A stretch of DNA of 38,181 nucleotides, from contig CALGGS010000132.1 of assembly GCA_937915735.1 (NCBI GenBank), forward strand, positions 1-38,181. The letters are read 5' to 3'. Positions within the stretch are counted from its first letter, which is position 1, and every line of letters starts with the position of its first letter. The notes beneath the pieces were generated by a model. That model was not told the DNA's origin, did not search any database, and saw nothing but the letters and a program-made list of their open reading frames with translations. Positions 32,191 through 38,181 of the stretch are shown one piece after another. Made by a program: the position numbers and the translations under genes. The stretch is from an uncultured Treponema sp. GTDB lineage: Bacteria; Spirochaetota; Spirochaetia; Treponematales; Treponemataceae.

Positions 32191-33714
32191 ATGCAATTTT
32201 ACGATGTTACCGATGATTTCGTTGATAAAAATCCAAAGCAAAAAAAATCCAAGGTTAAATTTATAGATATTCCGGCTAGCTCTTCGACTTCACCCGATGT
32301 GAAGCGCAGCGAAGAATCTCAATCACGAAAAAGCCTTGGTCAGCTTTGTCTTTTTATCGCCCTTGGCGTTATTTTTCTTGGAATTTTAATTTTTGCCTTT
32401 CTTTCTTATTCAGACTCATACTTGCATCCAGAAAATGTGAAGTCGCTTTCGGACGAGCAATTCATTGAGTTTTCTTCAAAAATGGACTCTCTTTTTCCAG
32501 ATGAGCGGACAAAAATCTTAAAAAACTTGCCTTATCCTGTCACAAAAGCAAATCTTGATGTCTGGGCGGGCAGCGCTATTCTGATTGACGCTTCGAATGG
32601 CTGTGTTCTATACGAAAAAAATGCTGATCAAGTCATTCCGCCGGCCTCAATCGCAAAGCTTTTCGTAATGTACATAGTTTTCAAGGATGTTGCAGACGGA
32701 AAAATTTCCCTTGACGATGTGGTGACTTTGCCAGAAAAAAGCTGGGCAATAAATATGCCCCGTGACGCTTCCCTAATGTTTTTGGGACAGGGACAGATTG
32801 TAACATTGCGAGAACTTTTAAAAGGTCTTGCCGTCGCTTCAGGAAATGACGCCGCGCTTGCCGTCGCAGATTATATTTCGGGAAGCACGAAAGCGTTTGT
32901 CCAGCGAATGAACGCCGAATGTGAGGAACTGGGGCTTTCGCACACGCATTTTGTTGAGCCTTCTGGCTACGATGAGCGAAATCTTACGACCGCACGGGAA
33001 CTTGCCGCCTTCTGCTGTGAATATATCAAAAGGTTCCCTCAGTCCGTCGAAGAATTTCATTCTGCACCAAGTATAAAATATCCGCTTGAAAAAAATCTTC
33101 CGGCCTGGCAAAAGGAGCGCGGAGACAGCACGGCAATTTATCAGAAAAACACGAACCCTCTTTTAGGCGTAATGGAAGGCTGTGACGGAATAAAAACCGG
33201 CTTTATTTATGAAAGCCGCTACAATCTCGCCCTTACGGCAAAACGAAATGGAGTACGCTTTATTTCAGTTACGATGATGGGAACCGGTGTCGGAAGCAAG
33301 CAAGGAAACGCAGGAAGAGTCCACGATGGAAGGGAGATGATGGAATGGGCCTTCTCATCTTTCGCAGATTTCAATCCGCAAGAAAAGCTTCCTGAATTTT
33401 ATGCAGTTCCCTCACTTGGCACAAAACAAACTAACGGTAGTTTCATAAAATTATTCCCCGCCTGGAACAATTCGCTCACAGTTCCTCATTTAAACGGACA
33501 GACTGCCCTTGAAGACGCAGAAAATATACAAACTATCGTTAGTATACCAAAATATATTTTCGGTGAAGTGAAACAAGGCGAAAGCTACGGTCAGATTCAG
33601 TATAAACTCGGTGAACTGGTTTTAGAGACAGTCCCCCTTGTCGCCGACCGCAGCTACGAAAAAGCAAACATCTTCGGACAAATGCTCGGAGCTCTTGTAA
33701 GCTGGCGAATGTAG
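32191..33714 (+). CDS. D-alanyl-D-alanine carboxypeptidase (peptidase S11, DacA-type)
   Basis: A 507-residue cell-wall enzyme that trims terminal D-alanine from peptidoglycan. A cytoplasmic tail (1-48) and one membrane segment (about 50-72) anchor it, instead of the usual cleaved signal and C-terminal amphipathic helix. The active-site motifs are SIAK (Ser153, Lys156), SGN (217-219) and KTG (335-337). The open frame reaches back to 32071, but that part overlaps the divergent gene; ATG 32191 lies six bases after TATAAT. Two copies of the ACTAACG repeat (33430 and 33532) fall in the C-terminal domain, beyond the catalytic core. Confidence 0.93.
   Translation: MQFYDVTDDFVDKNPKQKKSKVKFIDIPASSSTSPDVKRSEESQSRKSLGQLCLFIALGVIFLGILIFAFLSYSDSYLHPENVKSLSDEQFIEFSSKMDSLFPDERTKILKNLPYPVTKANLDVWAGSAILIDASNGCVLYEKNADQVIPPASIAKLFVMYIVFKDVADGKISLDDVVTLPEKSWAINMPRDASLMFLGQGQIVTLRELLKGLAVASGNDAALAVADYISGSTKAFVQRMNAECEELGLSHTHFVEPSGYDERNLTTARELAAFCCEYIKRFPQSVEEFHSAPSIKYPLEKNLPAWQKERGDSTAIYQKNTNPLLGVMEGCDGIKTGFIYESRYNLALTAKRNGVRFISVTMMGTGVGSKQGNAGRVHDGREMMEWAFSSFADFNPQEKLPEFYAVPSLGTKQTNGSFIKLFPAWNNSLTVPHLNGQTALEDAENIQTIVSIPKYIFGEVKQGESYGQIQYKLGELVLETVPLVADRSYEKANIFGQMLGALVSWRM
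33430..33441 (+). repeat. Dispersed coding repeat (ACTAACGGTAGT, one mismatch)
   Basis: It encodes KQTNGSF in the carboxypeptidase tail domain, close to the KQTNDSK of the PBP copy. It lies about 90 bp from another copy in the same gene. Confidence 0.7.
33532..33543 (+). repeat. Dispersed coding repeat (ACTATCGTTAGT)
   Basis: An exact 12-mer; it encodes TIVS, as does the copy at 3189-3200. Confidence 0.8.
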
Positions 33715-33743
33715 AAATAAGTCGTGCCGTAAAAAGAAATCTA

Positions 33744-33752
33744 TGCTATAAT
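33744..33752 (+). promoter_or_regulatory. Extended -10 promoter of the aldo/keto reductase-like gene
   Basis: TGCTATAAT is an extended -10 element. Eleven bases separate it from ATG 33764, so the leader would be about five bases. Confidence 0.65.
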
Positions 33753-33763
33753 TTTAAGGCTTT

Positions 33764-34528
33764 ATGGAATACATTGCGCTTGGTAAATCAAACCTTCTTG
33801 TTTCTCGCACGGCTTTTGGAGCCCAGGCTCTCGACAAAATCGAAGACAGCGATATTGCTTTTCAGATGATTCGTATGGCTTATGATGACGGGGTAAATTT
33901 TTTTGATACCTCGACAAAAACACCAGAAAGCGAAAGGCGGCTCGGGAAAGCCCTTTGCGATGTACGCGAGAATGTGTTTATTGCGACAAAAAGTGCGGCG
34001 CGAAATGGCGGCGAGCTTGCAATCGACATTGATGTCTCGCTCCGAAATCTTGGAACCTCGTACCTTGACCTTTATCAGCTTGAAAATCCAGAAACTCTTC
34101 CTAAAGCCGGTGACGGCTCAGAAATTATAGAAAAACTGAATGAATTGAAATCCTCAGGTCTTGTCCGTCATTTTGGTGTCGTAACCGAGTCAATGGATGT
34201 CGCCGAGCGAGTTCTGTATTCAGATTCTGGCTGGGAGACAATTCAGTTTCCCTTCAATATGCTTTGCCCCGAAAATATCGAAAATCTTGCCCGCCGTTTT
34301 TATGAAAAAGATATAGGCTTTATCGCGATGCGCCCGCTTTGTGGCGGTGTCCTTACGAATCTGCCGCTTGCACTGGGATATTTTTTGCCCTTCGAAAATG
34401 TAGTTCCTGTTTGGGGAGCCAGAAGCCCGGACGAGCTGCAACAGATTCTTTATTTCACGAAAAATCCGCCAAGATTAGACGAGCAATTCTATGCCGAAGC
34501 CGACAAAATCAGGGAATTCTTCAATTAG
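33764..34528 (+). CDS. Aldo/keto reductase-fold protein lacking two catalytic residues
   Basis: A short (254-residue) aldo/keto reductase-like TIM barrel. The start MEYIALGKSNLLVSRTAFGA, then FFDTSTKTPESERRLGKAL (46-64), IATKSA and LDLYQLENPE give the family outline. The usual tetrad is Asp, Tyr, Lys, His. Asp48 and Lys76 are present, but the Tyr position is Thr53 and the His position is Glu107. The cofactor-binding C-terminal part (VVPVWGARSPDELQQIL) is partly conserved. It may be a weak enzyme, a binding protein, or a relative with different chemistry. It precedes hsp20 by 254 bp. Confidence 0.85.
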   Translation: MEYIALGKSNLLVSRTAFGAQALDKIEDSDIAFQMIRMAYDDGVNFFDTSTKTPESERRLGKALCDVRENVFIATKSAARNGGELAIDIDVSLRNLGTSYLDLYQLENPETLPKAGDGSEIIEKLNELKSSGLVRHFGVVTESMDVAERVLYSDSGWETIQFPFNMLCPENIENLARRFYEKDIGFIAMRPLCGGVLTNLPLALGYFLPFENVVPVWGARSPDELQQILYFTKNPPRLDEQFYAEADKIREFFN

Positions 34529-34633
34529 CCTTCATTTAGGACTTTTCAACTCAAAAATTTAAGAAAAAACGCCTCAACTGAATCAAATTGACACAACTTT
34601 ATGAGTCATTTTAACACAAAATTCTATTCAATC

Positions 34634-34675
34634 AAAATCCAGACCTCCCTTGTGAGCAATAAAAGTCTGAATTTT
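34634..34675. repeat. Inverted repeat upstream of the sigma-54 promoter
   Basis: AAAATCCAGAC (34634-34644) faces GTCTGAATTTT (34665-34675) with one mismatch across 20 bases. It is centred about 62 bp before the predicted start of transcription. It could bind a sigma-54 activator, although such sites are usually further upstream. Confidence 0.45.
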
Positions 34676-34689
34676 GGGCCTTAAAAAAG

Positions 34690-34707
34690 TTGGCACGCTT
34701 CTTGCTA
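34690..34707 (+). promoter_or_regulatory. Sigma-54 (RpoN) promoter of hsp20
   Basis: TTGGCACGCTTCTTGCTA matches the -24/-12 consensus TGGCACG-N4-TTGCW exactly, with GG at 34692-34693 and GC at 34704-34705. Transcription should start near 34717. There is no competing -35/-10 pair of similar quality. Sigma-54 promoters need an AAA+ activator bound upstream; no such gene lies in the window. Confidence 0.88.
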
Positions 34708-34718
34708 TATTCTTCGTG

Positions 34719-34770
34719 TCAGACAAAATCTGATAAATCTAAATCACAAAAAAATACCTGGTTTTCCAGG
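34719..34770 (+). promoter_or_regulatory. Hairpins in the hsp20 leader
   Basis: In the predicted 66-nt leader, TCAGA and TCTGA pair around CAAAA (34719-34733), and CCTGG and CCAGG pair around TTTT (34757-34770), ending directly at the AAGGAG ribosome site. The second could modulate ribosome access with temperature; this is speculative. Confidence 0.4.
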
Positions 34771-34782
34771 AAGGAGCAAATT

Positions 34783-35229
34783 ATGAACGCACTTTCACTT
34801 TTTAACGACTGGTTAAACAACGATTTTTATGGAACTCACGGATATTGCAATCCTGCTTCTAGTATCCCTGATGTCGATGTAACCGAGAGCAAGGACGCGT
34901 ACATTCTCGACATGGATTTGCCCGGACGAACAGAAAACGATGTTTCCCTTGAACTCAACGAAGGTGTTTTGACAATTTCTTCAGAAAAAACTGAAGCCAA
35001 GCAGATTGAAGATAAAACGGAAAAATCTAAAAAAGAAAAGGCTGACGAAGACTCAGAAAAGTATCTTTTGAGGGAACGCAGACGCACTTCTTTCCGACGA
35101 AGCTTCACTTTGCCGAAAGACATCGATGCCGAGGCCGTAACCGCTGGATTTAAAAATGGCGTCTTGACCGTAAAGATTCCGCGAAAGGCAGAGGTTGCGC
35201 CACGAAAGATTCAGATTAACATCGCTTAA
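34783..35229 (+). CDS. hsp20: Small heat-shock protein, Hsp20/alpha-crystallin family
   Basis: A 148-residue holdase chaperone that keeps unfolding proteins from aggregating. The alpha-crystallin domain begins IPDVDVTESKDAYILDMDLP (28-47), continues with LNEGVLTISSEK and ends AGFKNGVLTVKIPRK (121-135); the C-terminal IQI serves as the IxI oligomer contact. A 25-residue, Lys/Glu-rich insertion (69-93) lengthens the loop between strands. The frame opens upstream at 34690, but ATG 34783 follows AAGGAG. Its promoter is sigma-54 type. Its stop interlocks with the stop of the convergent kinase gene (TTAA at 35226-35229). Confidence 0.95.
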   Translation: MNALSLFNDWLNNDFYGTHGYCNPASSIPDVDVTESKDAYILDMDLPGRTENDVSLELNEGVLTISSEKTEAKQIEDKTEKSKKEKADEDSEKYLLRERRRTSFRRSFTLPKDIDAEAVTAGFKNGVLTVKIPRKAEVAPRKIQINIA

Positions 35230-36605
35230 AATTCAATTTCAAAACAGGCTCCGTGCGGACTTTTGTTCCGTGCGGAGATTTTTGCGTTTAAAGCGTTGCA
35301 AAGAGTCTGTGCGATTGAAAGACCAAGCCCTGAGCCAGCGATTTTTCGCGTATGGGATTCGTCGGCTCTGTAAAAACGCTCGAAAATATGCGGGAGTGAC
35401 TCTTCTGTAAAGCCCTGCCCGTCGTCACTCTGTTCAAGCACAATATGTCCGCCGCGTTTATATGCCTTTAGGGAAATTTCGCAGCTTTCCCCAGCATATT
35501 TCACGCTGTTTGAGATTATAATCATTAAAATCTGATGCAGCATTTCTGAGTCAGTTTTTAGTAACAAATCAGTTTCTTCCGCCGCAATTTTTACATTCGG
35601 AGCAAATGCCTTAACCTCTTCGCAAAGCCAGGAAAAAAGTCCTTTTAAACTGACTTCCGTAATCTGCGGTTTGATTCTTCCGCTTTCAATTCTCGACATC
35701 TGCAGAAGATTTGCGATAATAGCCTGCATCGTCTTTGCTTCGGTTTTTATCGCATTAAGCGATTTGTCAAGCTGTTTTGGGTCATCCTTTCCCCAACGCA
35801 GCAAAAGCCCTGTCTGACCAGAAATTACCGTAAGAGGAGTGTTCAGCTCGTGAGAGACATCGCTTGAAAACTGCCTTTCCCTGTCAAAATCCCGTTTTAA
35901 GCGCAAGAAAAGCGAGTTAAATGTTTTTGAAAGTTCGTCTATTTCGTCTCCAGTGCCTGAAATTGGAAGCAAATCTGAAAGATTTTCAACCGTAACTGAC
36001 TGGGCAGCCCTTGTAATCTTTACGACTGGCCTAATCGTACGCTTTACCATAAAAAACGAAATAAAAAATGACAGCAAAAGCATTGGAACAGACATAAAAA
36101 CAAGTGCAAGCGGGAGTTTAGAAAAAAATTCAGGACTTTCGTTGTTGTCCATATTTTGGGCAACTGCCACTATAAAATCTCCGTAATTGTCCGTGTGTGT
36201 CTTTGCAAAATAAAGAATATTCAAATCGCCGTCAAAAAAATAGTCTTTTTCAAAATATTTTTTTGCCTTACCATTCGTATCTGGCAAAAGTGGCAAAAAC
36301 GGGTCGTTAGTCGCAAGCAGAATTTGAGTTTCACTCTCATAAATTATGTATGTCATAAAATATGGAATTTCGGGAATATTGCCTAGTGAAGCGGCGGTCG
36401 GATTTGCCTCTGCCTCGGCCATATACTCTTCAAAAACTTCGTAAATCTTATTTTCTGAAATTTTCAGGCCGTTAACCCAATTTTGAAAGACAAGAGAGCG
36501 AATAAAAAGAAAAATAAAAAGGGAAAGCACGACTATCGAAACGGTCATAATGAACATAAAACGAAGCGAAAGCCGTGCCGAAAAGGATTTGAAAAATTTT
36601 GACAT
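35226..36605 (-). CDS. Sensor histidine kinase (OmpR-family partner)
   Basis: A 459-residue membrane kinase. Two membrane segments (about 16-37 and 164-187) enclose an extracytoplasmic sensor of about 125 residues; a HAMP linker follows (about 188-240). The HisKA motif FSSDVSHELNTPLTV holds His252, and the ATPase domain has ISNSVKYAG (N box), DDGQGF and GSGLGLSIA, plus HIFERFYRAD, all intact. It is the third gene of an operon after a secreted protein and its response regulator, starting eight bases after the regulator's stop. No ribosome site is obvious. The signal is unknown; an envelope or cell-surface stress is plausible from the first gene. Confidence 0.95.
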   Translation of the reverse strand: MSKFFKSFSARLSLRFMFIMTVSIVVLSLFIFLFIRSLVFQNWVNGLKISENKIYEVFEEYMAEAEANPTAASLGNIPEIPYFMTYIIYESETQILLATNDPFLPLLPDTNGKAKKYFEKDYFFDGDLNILYFAKTHTDNYGDFIVAVAQNMDNNESPEFFSKLPLALVFMSVPMLLLSFFISFFMVKRTIRPVVKITRAAQSVTVENLSDLLPISGTGDEIDELSKTFNSLFLRLKRDFDRERQFSSDVSHELNTPLTVISGQTGLLLRWGKDDPKQLDKSLNAIKTEAKTMQAIIANLLQMSRIESGRIKPQITEVSLKGLFSWLCEEVKAFAPNVKIAAEETDLLLKTDSEMLHQILMIIISNSVKYAGESCEISLKAYKRGGHIVLEQSDDGQGFTEESLPHIFERFYRADESHTRKIAGSGLGLSIAQTLCNALNAKISARNKSPHGACFEIEF

Positions 36606-36613
36606 AAATTAAT

Positions 36614-37297
36614 CTACACGAACATATATCCTGCGCCACGAACGGTTTTGATGAATTCGTCCTGGCTGTGTTCTGAGATTTTTTGTCTTAAATAGCCTAC
36701 ATAAACATCAACTGTGTTTTCGTCGATATAGTGGCCTTTTCCCCAGATTGAGTCGATGACATCTGAACGAGAAAGAACCCTGCCCTGATTTTCGAGGAAA
36801 ACCTTCAGCATAAGGAATTCTGTTTTTGAAAGCGGAACTTCAGTTTTGTCGATAGAAAAACTCATTCTGTCAATGTTTAGGGTTAAATTTCGTAATGAGA
36901 GAGATGTTTCAGGACCTTTCATTGCATCGATTCGTCGGAAAAGCGCATTGATTCGAGCCAGAAGCTCTTCGATTTCGAATGGTTTTGGAATGTAGTCATC
37001 AGCCCCTGAATTAAGGCCGGTAATTTTGTCAATTGTTTCACCGCGCGCTGTTTCAAGAATGACAGGAACATTTGAAGTTTGTCGGATTCGCCTTAAAACT
37101 TCAAGTCCGTTGAGTTCCGGAAGCATAATGTCTAGCAAGACTAAATCTGGCTTTTCAGTTTCAAATTTGTCGAGAGCCTCACGACCTGTCTCTGCCAATA
37201 TTGTAGTGAATCCTTCGTGCTGTAATTCAGGAATTACAAAGTCAGAAATGCCTTTATCATCTTCTACGATAAGAATTTTTTTGTTTTCAGAAGCCAT
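36614..37297 (-). CDS. Response regulator, OmpR/PhoB family
   Basis: A 227-residue two-domain regulator. The receiver domain (about 5-120) has ILIVEDD, LVLLDIMLPE (phospho-acceptor Asp56) and PKPF (Lys); the stretch that usually reads LTA is ETA. The winged-helix DNA-binding domain (about 130-227) ends DENTVDVYVGYLRQKI and IKTVRGAGYMFV. The frame is open four codons further upstream from TTG 37309, but GGAGGA lies just before ATG 37297, so the shorter start is chosen. Target genes are not visible; autoregulation of the operon from 38046 is common in the family. Confidence 0.95.
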   Translation of the reverse strand: MASENKKILIVEDDKGISDFVIPELQHEGFTTILAETGREALDKFETEKPDLVLLDIMLPELNGLEVLRRIRQTSNVPVILETARGETIDKITGLNSGADDYIPKPFEIEELLARINALFRRIDAMKGPETSLSLRNLTLNIDRMSFSIDKTEVPLSKTEFLMLKVFLENQGRVLSRSDVIDSIWGKGHYIDENTVDVYVGYLRQKISEHSQDEFIKTVRGAGYMFV

Positions 37298-37323
37298 ATT
37301 TTCCTCCAACTAGTGTTTGTTGA

Positions 37324-38046
37324 CTAATTCTTAATATCAATTTGAATCGGTTCGATTTTTGTTCCGTCAAAAGATTCTACATTTTGAATAGATAGAGAAA
37401 AATTCTCGTTTTTTGAAGGAACAGACACTTTTATTGTATCACCTTTTTTGTTAAAAGTGAATTTTGTTTTTGAAGGAATTTCCTGCCCGTCAACGAGAAT
37501 AGAATTTGCCGTAAAAGAACGGGGATTTACGCTCTGATTAAAAGTTATTTCGATGGTGAATTCATTTGCGCCAGTTCTTTCTGATTTTATATTTTGAAGC
37601 GTAAATTCATCACTTTCTGAAATTGTGCGAGCGCCACGGTAAAAAATGATTTCGGAGTTGTTTGTATTGCCAGCAGATGTAATTGTAATATTTTGCCCGC
37701 CATTTTCACCTTGTGAAGGCTGCATTTTAGGCTCTAATGAAAATTCTGGTGCGGAAGGAGAAGCTGAATATCCGTCAGAGCCAGAGGGATTATCGTTTTT
37801 TTCAGAAGAGGATTTTTTAGAATCCTTTGAGGCTTCGCTTGGACGCGCTCTGTCATTTTTGTTTCCCAGTGATGATGAAGATGGAGAGCGCTTTGCACCT
37901 GCCGCTGTTCGCTCGCGAGGAGCCGGCCGTGAACCTGGACGATTTCCACCATTACCACCAGGGCCGCCGCCTGGAGAAGCAAAAGCCTGAAGATTAAGGA
38001 GAGAAAAAAATGCAAAAAATATAAAAACATTTCTAGCAAATTTCAT
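37324..38046 (-). CDS. Exported protein with Gly/Pro/Ser-rich linker, first gene of a two-component operon
   Basis: A 240-residue exported protein of unknown family. The signal peptide MKFARNVFIFFAFFSLLNLQ ends near AFA. Residues 24-120 are low-complexity: Gly/Pro/Arg, then Ser/Lys-rich (GPGGNGGNRPGSRPAPRERT; KDSKKSSSEKNDNPSG). Residues 130-240 form a beta-rich domain with TIEITFNQSVNPRSFTANSI, resembling an Ig-like/SbsA-type surface fold. It lies 26 bp before the regulator gene on the same strand, so it may be sensed by, or act with, the kinase. TATAAT ends seven bases before the ATG. Confidence 0.75.
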   Translation of the reverse strand: MKFARNVFIFFAFFSLLNLQAFASPGGGPGGNGGNRPGSRPAPRERTAAGAKRSPSSSSLGNKNDRARPSEASKDSKKSSSEKNDNPSGSDGYSASPSAPEFSLEPKMQPSQGENGGQNITITSAGNTNNSEIIFYRGARTISESDEFTLQNIKSERTGANEFTIEITFNQSVNPRSFTANSILVDGQEIPSKTKFTFNKKGDTIKVSVPSKNENFSLSIQNVESFDGTKIEPIQIDIKN

Positions 38047-38053
38047 AGTGGAA

Positions 38054-38059
38054 ATTATA
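38054..38059 (-). promoter_or_regulatory. Leaderless-type -10 box of the secreted-protein/two-component operon
   Basis: TATAAT (38059 to 38054) is seven bases before ATG 38046. There is no Shine-Dalgarno site and the -35 (ATGTTT) is weak. Confidence 0.6.
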
Positions 38060-38128
38060 AATCACCATTAAGCAAAAAACATTAAAAGACATAGAAAATT
38101 TATTAAGGCTTTTCTTAGAATAATCTTA

Positions 38129-38165
38129 AGGGAACCTCTAAAAATTGCAATTTTTAGAGGTAACT
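38129..38165. repeat. Hairpin repeat, AGGGAACCTCTAAAAA type
   Basis: AGGGAA (38129-38134) is followed by a perfect 26-bp palindrome (38135-38160) with arms CCTCTAAAAATTG and CAATTTTTAGAGG. The right outer arm is partly lost (TAACT instead of TTCCCT). It belongs with the hairpin at 8801-8838. Confidence 0.8.
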
Positions 38166-38181
38166 TTGAAAATGCGATGTT

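Noticed and set aside
34690..34782. Longer Hsp20 starting at 34690
   Set aside because: The segment contains the sigma-54 promoter and leader; AAGGAG before ATG 34783 marks the true start.
37646..37990. 114-codon antisense frame opposite the secreted protein
   Set aside because: Its composition simply reflects the low-complexity Ser/Gly/Pro codons of the real gene.
1..38181. tRNA, rRNA, CRISPR array, prophage or insertion sequence
   Set aside because: I looked through the intergenic regions and saw no tRNA cloverleaf, no regularly spaced direct repeats, and no transposase, integrase or phage protein.

Overview
The window looks like a chromosomal segment of an anaerobic, host-associated spirochaete, most probably a gut or rumen Treponema. 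The pointers are an AT-rich background, spirochaete-type lipoprotein signals, a cyclophilin-FKBP fusion lipoprotein, a Maf-type (flagellin) glycosyltransferase, a PSP1/RicT protein, and oxygen-sensitive or anaerobic enzymes (pyruvate:ferredoxin oxidoreductase, flavodiiron protein, iron-dependent alcohol dehydrogenase). A secreted rhamnogalacturonan-acetylesterase-like enzyme suggests a diet containing pectin. Genus is inferred from protein content, not from an rRNA marker. I see no rRNA, tRNA, CRISPR array, transposase or prophage.

Layout: 1-331 is the 5' part of a pyruvate:ferredoxin oxidoreductase gene (minus). 744-1331 is a HigB/HigA toxin-antitoxin pair. 1517-3710 holds the dual immunophilin lipoprotein and a convergent DUF4105-like membrane protein. 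3781-7496 is a run of an outer-membrane barrel protein, a fused PyrK-PyrD dihydroorotate dehydrogenase and a flavodiiron protein. 7503-10475 holds an alcohol dehydrogenase and a secreted acetylesterase. 10568-13194 (minus) is TPR protein, M15 peptidase and peptide deformylase. 13323-16346 is an envelope protein plus D-Ala-D-Ala ligase. 16351-20050 (minus) is a class B penicillin-binding protein plus the Maf glycosyltransferase. 20107-26166 holds PSP1, LPP20-like, glutamate 5-kinase, PfkB sugar kinase, PTS enzyme I and a 63-residue membrane peptide. 26328-29193 holds a PFL/UPF0210 protein and a MATE exporter. 29344-33714 holds a diguanylate cyclase, an FMN oxidoreductase and a D-Ala-D-Ala carboxypeptidase. 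33764-38046 holds a degenerate aldo/keto reductase, a sigma-54-driven Hsp20 and a secreted-protein/response-regulator/histidine-kinase operon.

A recurrent theme is peptidoglycan and envelope work: D-Ala-D-Ala ligase, class B PBP, D,D-carboxypeptidase, M15 peptidase, envelope proteins and a two-component system beside a secreted protein.

Three DNA-level patterns are not explained by the genes. (1) A near-palindromic motif, ACTAACGATAGT and close variants, occurs at least seven times, always inside coding sequence, in both orientations and in several reading frames. (2) About eleven genes have a -10 box only 6-8 nt before the start codon and no Shine-Dalgarno sequence, so they should give leaderless mRNAs; about twelve others have good Shine-Dalgarno sites. 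(3) A repeat beginning TAGGGAARYRCTGATTAA starts exactly at the stop codon of three different genes; two copies form the ends of a 156-bp hairpin-rich element between convergent genes. Convergent genes also end almost on top of each other, usually with no recognisable terminator.
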